From positions 4,153,041 to 4,217,040 of the forward strand of contig NW_006921534.1 of assembly GCF_000340215.1 (NCBI RefSeq): a stretch of 64,000 nt of DNA, given 5' to 3'. Under the pieces are notes generated by a model. That model searched no databases and was not told where the DNA came from. It was given only the letters and a program-made list of their open reading frames with translations. Within the stretch, counting starts at the first letter, position 1. Each line of letters starts with the position of its first letter. Of this stretch, positions 10,919 through 21,207 are shown piece by piece. The DNA comes from Pseudocercospora fijiensis CIRAD86. Lineage: Eukaryota > Ascomycota > Dothideomycetes > Mycosphaerellales > Mycosphaerellaceae. The translations under genes and the position numbers were made by a program.

Positions 10919-11872
10919 ATGTCTTTATCTAGATCTAGGCAGAACTTATCGATTTCCCTAGAAGTCCTCCTCCTTAAGAAGTTTATATACTTTCCTACCG
11001 AACTATTCGATAACATTAAGTACTAGGATAGCTCCTCCCTCGGTATCGGCATAGTATATAAAAGAGCTATAAAGCAGCTCTGCAGAACGTTCTACTAGTT
11101 ACTCGCTATACTAAGGCCGAATGCTAGTTCGTTCCTTAGAACTCTTAGTTATTTAGGAGATATAAAGGGTAGGGCAGGTAGTAACTTCGTATTATATAAG
11201 GAGGTAGAGGCTGCTATAGAAGAGGCCTTCAACCTATAGAAGATAGTAAAAGATATAGAGGCAGCTGTAGGTCTAGGTACCTAGTTGAATTTTTAGTAGG
11301 TAGAGTATAAGGATATTTAGAGGGAGTATTAGGTAGAGTTGCGAAGGCAGGTATATAATATGCTCTAGAAAACAGGGATAGTGCCTATAACTATAACTAT
11401 TAGGCTCTTCAACCTTCCTTATTTTTCCCTATTTTCTTTTTATAAAAATCTAAACTAATACAAATCAACCGGAATGTCTATCTTCTTTTAGTTCTTTAAA
11501 AAACCTAGTAGCGTAGCTAGTAGCGTAGCCGGCAGCGTAGCCGGTAGCGTAGCCGGCCTTTTTACTCCTTAGTACTAACGGGATTTTAGGAGACTTCTAT
11601 TCCGTACGGCTAATAAAGCATACTATACTATATATATATACTTAGAGAGTATTTAGAGCGCGGTATGCAGCGCCGTATAATAGCGGCTTATTTCGCATAT
11701 AGAAAAGCTTATAGATAACACTACGAACATCCTTTCTACTAGAACATCTATCCTACCTAGCACCGTCTCGAATATAGACATTCTAGCCTTTTAGAATCTA
11801 ATCGAGTGCTTTAAAATCCTTGTCTATAATCGTTATACGCTTCGCGTAGATAGCTATAAGGTTGACCGCTAA
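10919..11872 (+). pseudogene. unidentified hAT cargo gene, plus strand
   Basis: From an ATG at 10919 a frame of about 180 codons runs to about 11460, broken only by TAG or TAA at likely Gln/Trp codons (MSLSRSRQNLSISLEVLLLK... then ...EAAIEEAFNL... and ...VELRRQVYNML). An intron-like segment with a GCCGGC array follows and ends in TACTAACGGGATTTTAG at about 11589. A second frame then runs to TAA at 11870-11872. The second part overlaps, on the other strand, the last exon of the H3-like gene, so one of the two readings there may be a shadow. Helical, charged and of unknown function. A possible upstream exon or 5' UTR intron is suggested by the array at 10671. Confidence 0.45.
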
Positions 11873-11873
11873 A

Positions 11874-12070
11874 TGTTAGGACTAAAGAGGTTATACGTAA
11901 TTGGTATATAACCGGGCTCGAGTAAAGCTAGGGTCTTGATACCTTAGGCAGGGCTTAGCGCTTAGCAATAGGCTAACTTGCCTGCCTTCCTCCCTCTCCT
12001 TCGAGCTCCTTATCGAATACTACTCGTACCTACTACTACCCTATCTACCTACTAATATACCCTTCTTATA
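11874..12070 (+). repeat. 5' LTR of chromodomain Gypsy
   Basis: 197 bp, near-identical to 18820-19016 apart from a few C/T and G/A changes. Confidence 0.93.
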
Positions 12071-12119
12071 TAGTATTCGATCCACCCTTTAAGGGCAGCA
12101 GCTAGATAGTCCTTATTTC

Positions 12120-13700
12120 AAGCTTTTAGTAGTATAGCTACGAACAAGACTAATCTAACTATATTGCGCCCGAAGAACGGGACCTATACGTACTATCCTA
12201 TCGAAACAACCGTACCAATTATCGAGCAAGGCCTTCTATACGGCCTATTATACTAAGTCAATCGTACTAGACTAATATCTACTAATTCCGCTATATCCGT
12301 ATCTTAGGGGCTAACAATATATTATTAGTGTTACCCCCTATTACAATAGCCGGCTTATTACGAAGCAACAACAACCGTGCTGCCGCTAGCAGCGCTAGCA
12401 ATAACAACGCTAGTAGCACAGTTCCCGCTAAAGCACCTACTAAAGTGCCTCCTACCGAAGAGCCTATTATAGGACCTACTAAAGAAGAACCCGCAATTCT
12501 AGGTAACGACCTAGAATTGCCTGTCGACGACATTCTTAATAATATTGTCAACCGTCGATATAGCTAGCTAGCCTTTAGTCCCTAACTAGTAGCGAGACTT
12601 TAAGAAGCTACCTAAAACAGGCTTACTGCCTTGCGTTAAGAACAATAGCTAAAGGATAATCTTCTCGAGATTCGCCGCCTCTAGGAATCTCTAACAACTA
12701 CTGCTAAGCTAACAGCAGGACCTTCTTTACTACCTATCTAAAAGAAGGATGCTAAACTTAAGGACTATACCGTATTTAATAGCTCTAGTCGAAAGTAGTA
12801 CAACGACTACATTCGTAACTATGAACTTAACTAGCGCAACGCACTAAGAGCGCTGCTAGACGACTATTCCTTAGTCGTATACGCTATACAGTACATTAAT
12901 AGCGACCTAAAGCGTATATAGGATAACCATTTTGACTCCCTTAATAATTAGACCGCTATTTAGTAGCAGACCTACAAAACTATTATGCTAGACACTCTTA
13001 GAAACCCTATACTAAGGCAACAATATGCTTAGGATTAGTACCTTCGAGCTAAGCAAAAGACTAATCAATCGGCCCGCTTATTCGAGGCCTATTTAAAAAC
13101 CCTTAAAGACGACCTTCCGCCTAAGACTAATTCTATATAGATCTCCGAGATACGCCTAAAACTTAGATAGGAGCTTATCCTCGAATTGGACCGTCGCCGT
13201 GTGTTCGAACAAGCTAATCTAATACGCATTTAATTTATAGTCGAAGTAGAAACAGCCGAACGGGCTATTTAGCTCTAATAACGACTAGAATCGAGGATCC
13301 GACTAGCTAGTACTAACCGTAGCAACCGTAGCCGCGGAGGAAACTAAGGTTCCTACTAGGACAACAATACTAACAATAGGAATAGTAACGATCGTAGAAG
13401 AGGCCGTAGCCGCCGGCTATATAGAGGAGGCCGCGATAGGGGCCGTAGAAGGGGCTCGTATCCCTATAATACTAACCGCTCGACTAACAATAGTAGCAAC
13501 AATAGCTACGGCAATAATCTCCCGACCGGATTAAAGTGCTTCAATTGTAATAGTACTAGCTATCTACTAGGCCAATGCGACAAACCTAAGGACTAGGCCC
13601 GAATTAACCGTGCTTCCGCTAAGCATAGGAAACACCTTTTAGCCGCTAATGCTACCCTAGTCGGCTCTTTTAATTAGTCGAAAAAAGAGTAAGCGCCGTA
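12120..13700 (+). pseudogene. gag relic of chromodomain Gypsy
   Basis: An open-with-stops frame encoding a charged capsid-like region, then an Arg/Gly/Asn-rich stretch (about 13310-13530). A zinc knuckle follows at about 13537-13580 (CFNCNSTSYLLGQC), where the zinc-binding His has become Tyr, the expected result of CA-to-TA mutation. No intact start. The short open frames at 12291-12567 are fragments of this region. Confidence 0.7.
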
Positions 13701-13719
13701 CTAACTGTTAGCCTTATGC

Positions 13720-16700
13720 GGCGTAAGACTATCGACATTGTACTAGCTATAATACGCTCCTACCTTATATAGGATACGAAGGGCACTACCTATTAAACTA
13801 AGGTTATACTAGATCTAGGAAATTCAGTTAGTGCCCTTATTAGCTATCGCCTAGCTAAGTAATTAGACCTTCGACAACTGCCGAAGACTGACCTGCTAAC
13901 CCTTGCTTAGTTTAATAACGCTCGGCACTTAACCTATAGGGCCTACTATATTCCTATAGCTCTAAAGGACGACCTCGGAAATGAGCGCTTGTTAGACTTC
14001 ACTGCCTACGTAGTAGATATAGACAGCCTCCTATCCGATATTGTTATTAGCAACCCTGTTCTTAAGTACTACGCTGTGGCTATAGACCTAGGCCTCTAGA
14101 AGTAGCGATTTAGAATCGCTAGAAAAGAGGACATTAAACATATTGATGTTAGCGAGTATCCTAATAATATTAGGGTCCTGTTTATTAGCAACCTAACACC
14201 TGCCTTAGCTAATCCGACTACCGACCTGCTCGGTAGTAATAACGATAAACTAGTGCCCCCTAATAGCATAGATCCTGAACAACTTAGGCGTATACTAGAA
14301 CCTATTCGAGAGACCTACATTAATATGTTCAAACACTACTTAGCATCGACATTGCCTATGTTTAAAGAGACAGACTATAAGATTAACATTATAGAGGGCA
14401 AGGAGGTTCCTTTTGGCCCCCTCTACAACCTTAGTAAGCGAGAGCTTGCTATACTGCGTAAGTACCTAGAGGAAAACCTAGCTAATAGTCGCATTCGGTA
14501 CAGTAACAGCCCTACTAGTGTACTAATCCTGTTTGTTCTAAAGAAGGATAGTGGCCTACGGTTATACGTTAATTACCGTAGACTTAATGCTGTTACTATC
14601 AAAGACCGCTGTCTACTTCCGCTTATTAATAAGACCCTCGATCGCCTTTCTAGTACCTACTACTACACTATATTAGACATTAAGGACGCCTATTACCGCA
14701 TCCGTATTCGTAAGGGCGATAAATAGAAGACAGCCTTTCGCACTCGTTATAGCTATTTCGAGTACTTGGTTATGCTATTTAGGCTAGTAAACGCCCCTGC
14801 AATATTCTAGTCCTATATTAATCGGGCCCTGTTAGGCCTATTAGATCACCTCTATATAGTTTACCTAGATAACATCCTAGTTTATATACACTCACCCGAC
14901 ATTGCGGAGTACTAGGCTACAGTCCGTAAGGTACTCGATCGCCTACGAGCCTATAGACTGTATTACAAGCCTTCTAAATGCACCTTTGCTACTAAGGAGG
15001 TAGCCTTCCTTAGTTTTATCGTATTAACTAATAGTGTTAAGGCTAATCCTAATCGGATTAAAACAATCACTAAATAGCCTGTTCCTACGTCTATTAAGGA
15101 GCTTTAATCGTTCCTCGGCTTCGCTAATTTCTACCGCCGGTTTATTAAGGGCTATTTACGGCATATAATGCCCCTAACTAAGCTTACTAAAACCAAGGCC
15201 AACCCAACTAGAGAGTTTAAATAGACTAACAGAGCATAAGCCGCTTTTGACGGCCTAAAGCAACGCTTTACTAATGTCCCCTTATTGCACTATTTCGTGC
15301 TAAGCAAATAGATCCGTATTGAGACTAACGCTTCCTAGTTCGCTATATCGGCTATTATGTTATAACAGGCTAATAACAATCACTAGCACCTAATCGCCTT
15401 CTTTTTACGGAAGATAATAGATATAGAACGTCGCTACGAGACCTACGAGCAAGAGCTCCTAGCTATTATCGAGGCCTTTAAGCACTAGCGCTACTATCTC
15501 GATAGTACATAGCACACCATTTAGGTCTATACAGACTATAACAACCTCCGTAGCATTACTAAGGTTACTAGGGTTATAGGTCGATAGGCTAGATAGGCTG
15601 TCTACCTTGCCGGGTTTGATTTTAATATATTATATCGGCTAGGCGTAAGCAACCCTACTAATAGCCTATCGAGGCGACCTAATTACGATAGCGAGACCTA
15701 ACATATTAATTCTTTGTTTCCAACCCTGTAGTATAAGATTGCTATAGCCCGTATTGTTAATAAGCAAGCGTAGGATAAGCGGACTTCCGGACCCCGCGGC
15801 GGCAACAAATACTAAAGCGGAGTTGTCGTTCTTCTAGTACACGTTAAAAGAAAGGACGTAGATCGCTCGAGCTATAATAACTCGATTGAGGACATTGCTA
15901 TTTATAGTAATAGTCTATATAGCGATAGTACTACAGAAGAGGTTGTAGTAGTTCCGGCTGCTAGTACTATTAGATGTATACAATGCGTACCTCGTTTAAT
16001 AGCGAGGGTGCTATTAAATAACCTTACAAATAGGGATAGTTAATCGTTTATAGATAAGCTGTTACGTGCTTAGCAGAGGGACGCCTTTACTATCGAGCGT
16101 ATTAATAGGCTTGTAAGTAGGCGAACGACTCGATCTAGTAAGAGTAACAACTAGTCGATCGACGACAAAGGTTACTTAAAGTTCAAGGGCAGATACTATA
16201 TCCCCGCTAAACAATCGATTAGATAAGAGCTTTTAAAGAGGCACTATAATAGTAAGCTCGCTAGTTACTATAGTATAGAGAGGTCGCACGAGTTACTATC
16301 GCGCACATACTACTAGCTAAATAGTAAGCGGCATATAAAGGAGTATATACAGACCTGTATAGTATACTAGCGAGTTAAAGCACCGAAGCACTTACTATTT
16401 AGCGAGTTGTCTTCACTTCCTATTCCTAGGAAGCTATTCGCAGAACTTACAATAGATTTCATTATAGGCCTTCCTCCTACTAAGCGTAGGGGCAGCAAGG
16501 ATATATATAATGCTATCCTTATTATAGTAGATCGATTTACTAAAGGCGCTCGATACATCCCGGCACGTAAGGATTAGACTACTATTGATATAGCAGAGGC
16601 GCTATAGACTAACATCTTCTATACCTATTAGGGAACCCCTAAGGGGATCGTATCCGATCGTAGATCGACACTAATATCTTACTATTAGAGCGAGATTTGC

Positions 16701-17590
16701 TTATAGCTAAGACTGAAGCATCGGCTATTAACAGCCTTTTATCCGCAGACTAACGGTTAAATAGAGAGGCAGAATGCTACCCTATAGCAGTACCTGCGCA
16801 GCTACATTAACGAGAACCCTAACGACTAGGTTAACCTCCTACAACTAGCCGAATTCGTATACAACAACAGTGTCTACTCATCTACTAAGGTTTCACCTTA
16901 TTTCGCTATAATAGGCTAGAATGCTGCTATGCTACAAGACCTACTATCGCTCGAGGCCGAGCGTAAGGAAAGGGAAGCGCGTTAAGTACTAGAGACACTA
17001 GCAGCTATTAAGAGGGTTTAAAAGATACGAGAAATTCACGCTAAGATAGCTAACAAACTAGCAAAGGCCTAGGCCTATTAGAAGGCCTACTATAACAAAC
17101 ACTACCTTCTAATGACCTTTAAGCAAGGCGACCTAGTTATGCTTAGTATAAAGAACCTCCGTATCCGTAAACACCTATTACCTAATAGCAAAACAAGGCC
17201 CAAGCTCGCACTAAGATACATTAGCCTATTCCGCATTCGAGAAGTTAAGGGCTCTTCCGTATAGGCCTATTAGTTATAGCTTCTACCTTATTACACTATC
17301 TACAATACCTTCTATGTGTCCCTCCTTAAGCCGTACTACCTACGCGAAGGGGATGAAGCACCTACTAAATCCGAGGATATACTAGCTAATAGCGAAGAGC
17401 TGTAGTCTATAGAACGTATCTTATAGCACTAGACTAGGCAAGGCAAGAAGGAGTACCTGCTAAGATAGCAGGGCTATCTACCTAAATAGGACTCGTAGGA
17501 AGCTAAAGGTTCCTTCGAGGACATAACTAAGTTGTTAGATAAGTATTAGACTAGTATAAAGAACAATAAGAAGGCTAAGGGCCTATAATG
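13720..17590 (+). pseudogene. pol relic of chromodomain Gypsy (protease, RT, RNase H, integrase, chromodomain)
   Basis: Domains in order: protease-like VILDLGNSVSALIS near 13805; reverse transcriptase from about 14255 (the stop-free piece 14253-14726 includes PFGPLYNLSKRELA, GLRLYVNYRRLN and YYTILDIKDAYYRI). The catalytic YLDD reads YLDN near 14860, a RIP-type G-to-A change. RNase H follows around 15300-15700, then integrase with an HHCC region near 16240-16380 and TIDFIIGLPPTKRRGSKD from about 16450. A chromodomain lies at about 17395-17560 (IERIL, KKEYLLRW, GYLP). The frame ends GTMLPPGCY at the palindrome. Ty3/Gypsy order, chromovirus type. Inactive. Confidence 0.88.
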
Positions 17591-17601
17591 TCGCCTAGGA
17601 A

Positions 17602-17627
17602 CAATGCTACCCCCGGGGTGCTATTAG
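17602..17627 (+). repeat. ACCCC/GGGGT palindrome at end of pol, chromodomain Gypsy
   Basis: Arms AATGCTACCCC and GGGGTGCTATTAG. It overlaps the last codons of pol. The same palindrome marks ORF boundaries in the unrelated Gypsy family O/R. Confidence 0.85.
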
Positions 17628-18819
17628 CTGACTAATTAGAAGCAAGCAATTGTTAGCAATAAAGGACAATAAGACTACACTACTATAGAATCCACCTCTT
17701 TACTAGCGCACCTTACTAGCGCACCCTGCAAGACCCTTCTCTTAGACCCCCCTTTTATTCCTTTATTCTATCGAGGCCCTAAGGCCTAAGCGATCGACAA
17801 GGGCGATGCGCGCGCGCGCGTGCGAATAACGGTAGTAAAGATAATAGCGTCGCGCTATAAGCTAGCGAAGGACGGCGCGGCCGGCGCGGCTATATTAGTA
17901 GCAGTATTGCGGGGTATATTGCTGTTTAAGAAAGAAAGGACACCGCTATATTAGTAACAGTGTTGCCGAGTTGTTATTAGTTAAAGAAGGTAAAGTTAGC
18001 GCTAAGACGACTAGCGCTACTATTGTTAACATTACTTGCTATTATTACCGCGTATATAGACACAACCTTACCTGCACTACGAGCCTAAGGCACCTTAATC
18101 AAAACTTTAATTAAAACTTTGAGGCCAAGTTAAAACTTTAAGCCGCCTAAAAGATTAAGCGACTAATAGACTAACTAAGGGCAAAACTATAGAGCTAAGC
18201 TAGCCGGGGTCGATCTTGCGGATAATAGGTTACTCCTCGATCTATCTAACCCTTTAAGCGAGGCGAACCTCTACTACTGCACTTACAATAGCCTTCACCT
18301 ATAGAAACTAGAAGAACTGAGTTTTTTAAAAAGATATAATTAGTTAACACTTGAAGGCTACTAAACCTAACTAATTGGGGCTAGTGAAACTACGACAGTA
18401 AATAATAGCCCTCGTAATAACAAGAACAACCCTCGGAACGGACAAACCCTCAGAGCGGACATTTCTAGGTCTATTAGAGTAGACGCAAAGAACTCGTACG
18501 ACATCACTTAGAACGGAGGTAGGGCTGCAATACCTCGTACGTCTACCTATTATAGTAGGGAAGACGCGCTCGTGTTGTAATTAGTCGATAGTCCTCAATT
18601 CTTGTAGTTATATATTACTTTATTATATACAAGGATAGCGTAGTTAGAGTTAGACATTGTGTTAAAAGTGAGGTTTGATATAGTTATATAATTAGGTAGT
18701 TAAGTGTTCAATTTAGCGCGGACTAAGCGGCTTATTAGACCTGCTAAGTTAGCAGTAATAGAGGTTGAGACTAGAATAAAGACCGGCTACGAGGGCGCGG
18801 CCTTTGGAAGGGAAGCGTG
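17628..18819. other. 3' untranslated region of chromodomain Gypsy
   Basis: About 1.2 kb between the pol end and the 3' LTR with no frame I can support. It contains an alternating CG tract near 17808-17822. Confidence 0.6.
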
Positions 18820-19016
18820 TGTTAGGACTAAAGAGGTTATACGTAATTGGCATATAACCGGGCTCGAGTAAAGCTAGGGTCTTAATGCCTTAGGCAGGGC
18901 TTAGCGCTTAGCAATAGGCCAACTTGCCTACCTTCCTCCCTCTCCTTCGAGCTCCTTATCGAATACTACTCGTACCTACTACTACCCTATCTACCTGCTA
19001 ACATACCCTTCTTACA
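18820..19016 (+). repeat. 3' LTR of chromodomain Gypsy
   Basis: Ends CTTCTTACA, then the CTAAA target duplication, which is the TTTAG acceptor of the minus-strand H3-like gene. Confidence 0.93.
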
Positions 19017-19247
19017 CTAAAATAGTATTAGCATAGTCCGAAAAGAGGTAGAAGAGAAACATACATTCGAAGATACGAACTAGGTAGGCTTCTATAGCCT
19101 CTTAAAGGGCGCCTATCGCGGAGGCTTAGAAGCGAAGGTCCGTTCTATAATCCTAGGCAATTTCGCGAACAAGTCGTTAGAAAGGAGTTTTGCGGATTAG
19201 GAGCTAAGAACTCTTCTAATACTGCCGAATCTTACGGAGGGCTACGG

Positions 19248-19338
19248 CTAAAGAAGGATTAGTAAAAAGACAGTAAGAATACTAGCTACGCTACCGGCTA
19301 CGCTGCCGGCTACGCTACCGGCTATAAATAGGACTTAC
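19248..19338 (-). other. intron of the H3-like gene carrying a GCCGGC array
   Basis: Donor GTAAGT, branch TACTAATC, acceptor CTTTAG. Removing it joins RLG to TVALRKIR, exactly as in histone H3 around residues 44-52, so the splice is confirmed by homology. The array sits between donor and branch point. Confidence 0.85.
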
Positions 19339-19630
19339 TTCCTAGGCGCTATCGACGCTTCGTACGATTGCTACTAGTAGTAGAAGCGCTAGTTGTCGTC
19401 TTGCGTAGAGCCTTGCCCGCCGTTGTCTTACGCGGAGCCTTACCCGCCGTTATCTTACGTAGAGCCTTGCTCGCGACGCCCTTTCTAGTACCGGAGCTAG
19501 CGGTAGCAGTAGTAGCTATCTTGCGTTAATATACTATACTCGTTCTACTATTTCTAATCTTATTGCGACCCGTAGAAGTAGCAGGTCCCTTCTTACGAGG
19601 CGTCGTAACTTAGTTAAGTAGACTCGCTAT

Positions 19631-20176
19631 TATAAAAGTCGTCGAATTGAGGAAAAAAGTACGTTACGAAGGTGTACGAAGGCACGCGCGGAGCGAGGGT
19701 ATTACGGAGGTAGTAGATATAGAGCGTAGAGGTATAGGTATCGATACGAAGGTTGAATATAGCGGTAGTATCGCGGTGTCGCTAGGCAATAGAGTGAGCT
19801 TCGCGCAAGCCTATATTATAGTAACGTTAGAGCAAGGAAAGAAGGTAGGTACGGCTAAAAAAGGCAGGCACGGCTAAAAAAGGCAGGTACGGCAGACTTT
19901 GAAATATAGCCGGCATATATAGCCGGCATAGTAATAGGCGAAAGCCTCCTTTTAATGAATAGCCGGCGTAATAATAGTATCCTACTATAGTATAGATATT
20001 CTTTAGTAATGCCTTTACTAGCTATAGTAATCTTATAAGTAACCTAGGCCTATTGCTAGTAAATATAAGAAATATTAGGTAGGCTATACTAAACAAGCTA
20101 GTCATTTAGTAGGAAAAGGCCTACTACCGTCTCTATATGCCGGCTACGAGTGCCGGCTACGAGTGCCGGCTATCGC
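19631..20176. other. hAT interior, probable promoter side of the H3-like gene
   Basis: A stop-free plus-strand stretch at 19647-19877 is probably chance; no domain is visible. Repeats of GGCAGGCACGGCTAAAAAA lie near 19850-19890. Two GCCGGC clusters follow, the second (three units of about 13 bp) abutting the assembly gap. Confidence 0.4.
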
Positions 20177-20276
20177 NNNNNNNNNNNNNNNNNNNNNNNN
20201 NNNNNNNNNNNNNNNNNNNNNNNNNNNNNNNNNNNNNNNNNNNNNNNNNNNNNNNNNNNNNNNNNNNNNNNNNNNN
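20177..20276. other. assembly gap, 100 N
   Basis: A run of exactly 100 N, a conventional placeholder of unknown true length. It begins inside a GCCGGC array and ends at the edge of a 205-bp direct repeat, so the missing sequence is likely repetitive. Confidence 0.98.
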
Positions 20277-20481
20277 ATAAGAGTAGCACGCCTAGTTATT
20301 TATATAGTACGTTACTCTATACGACTAAGAGCCTATATTATCTCGTGCTTCGCTTATAAGACCTCGACTCTACTAATATACTATTATTCTCCTGCTCGGT
20401 CGCTGTCTCAAATCTTCTTCGAGTTGCCGGACTTAGTGCGTATCTGTAGCTATACAATAGCGCTACGTATTATAGAGAATT
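20277..20481 (+). repeat. direct repeat, copy 1 (next to the gap)
   Basis: About 205 bp, from ATAAGAGTAGCACGCC to TATAGAGAATT, repeated at 20630-20842 with small indels and C/T changes. Confidence 0.88.
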
Positions 20482-20629
20482 AACTCCGCCGTATCTCGAA
20501 GGCTAAGGTACCGAGCGGAAATCCTATAGCTTATATTCACTCGGTTATCGCGGAGCGATTATAGGTAAGGTATTAGAAAAGAGTATAAAAAGTACGACAA
20601 GAGTATCCTAGGATATAGGTCGTAAGTAA

Positions 20630-20842
20630 ATAAGAGTAGCACGCCTAGTTATTTATATAGTACGTTACTCTATACGACTAAGAGCCTATATTATCTTGTG
20701 CTTCGCTTATAAGACCTCGACTCTACTAGTATACTATCGATCTCCTCCTCGGTCGCTAATACGCTATCTCAATTCTTCTTCGAGTTGCCGGACTTAGTAC
20801 GTATCTATAGCTATATAATAGCGCTACGTATTATAGAGAATT
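20630..20842 (+). repeat. direct repeat, copy 2
   Basis: Second copy of 20277-20481, separated from it by 148 bp. Its right flank continues into a minus-strand coding-like relic, whereas the first copy's does not. Confidence 0.88.
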
Positions 20843-21145
20843 TCTCGTTAAAGTTTCTCTCTCGTAGGCTTGCTATCTGCCTCGTAGTACAGAGGATTAA
20901 AGTGCTAATACTAAAGAATCTCCTTGTAGTTAGGATGCTAGGGCTCCTTAGGACCTTTATATTTTGGGTCTAAATAGAGACGTATTATAAACGTTCTATC
21001 GCCCTTTCGCTTACTACCCGCTAGGTCGCGATATACGAAGAAACTAATCTAAATATAGCTCGTCTCTATAAGAGCCGGGTAAATATAGAGCGCTAGGTTT
21101 CTACTTCGTACCTTAGATTTAGGGACGGCGCGGAGATAAAATCAG
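20843..21145 (-). pseudogene. possible coding relic, unidentified
   Basis: On the minus strand a frame with few RIP-type stops reads LYIYPALIETSYI, then FVYRDLAGSKRKGDRTFIIR and LYLDPKYKGPKEP. It follows a GCCGGC cluster at 21150-21172, which could mark an intron. No family recognised. It may be part of another cargo gene whose remainder lies across the direct repeats and gap. Confidence 0.3.
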
Positions 21146-21207
21146 AAATGTAGCCGGTACCTATAGCCGGTAAAAGGATGCGAAAATAGGCCTCCTCCTA
21201 GGTTAAT

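Larger units (their letters stand above)
11874..19016 (+). mobile_element. chromodomain Gypsy LTR retrotransposon nested in the hAT
   Basis: 7,143 bp with 197-bp LTRs at 11874-12070 and 18820-19016, starting TGTTAGGACT and ending CTTCTTACA or CTTCTTATA. It is flanked by the 5-bp duplication CTAAA (11869-11873 and 19017-19021). Gag and pol relics lie inside in plus orientation, with a terminal chromodomain. It shares no LTR similarity with element O. Stops are RIP-type. Confidence 0.92.
11795..19630 (-). pseudogene. histone H3-like gene in the hAT element, split by a Gypsy insertion
   Basis: Minus-strand relic with three exons. Exon 1 (about 19630-19339) encodes a basic tail with three tandem H3-tail-like units (KALRKIT, GKAPRKTT, GKALRKTT) and ends at RLG. 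The intron at 19338-19248 has GTAAGT, TACTAATC and TTTAG and holds a GCCGGC array. Exon 2 (19247 to about 19060) continues TVALRKIR, YxKSSxLLIRKTPF, RLVREIA, DYRTDLRF, ASAIGAL, EAIEAYLVRIFE, where x and the gaps are TAG/TAA at H3 Gln positions. A second intron begins GTATGT; its acceptor TTTAG is the target duplication of the Gypsy. Exon 3 lies beyond the Gypsy at 11869 to about 11795: VNLIAIYAKRITIIDKDFKA, matching the H3 C-terminal helix. The core is colinear with canonical H3 throughout; the stop is uncertain. Confidence 0.85.

Noticed and set aside
19647..19877. 76-codon ORF as a cargo gene
   Set aside because: No domain, and free of RIP-type stops although neighbouring real relics are full of them, which suggests noncoding origin; it lies on the likely promoter side of the H3-like gene.
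20138..20176. GCCGGC unit arrays as a CRISPR-like array
   Set aside because: Units are 11-13 bp with no unique spacers of constant length, the genome is fungal, and the clusters lie in introns.
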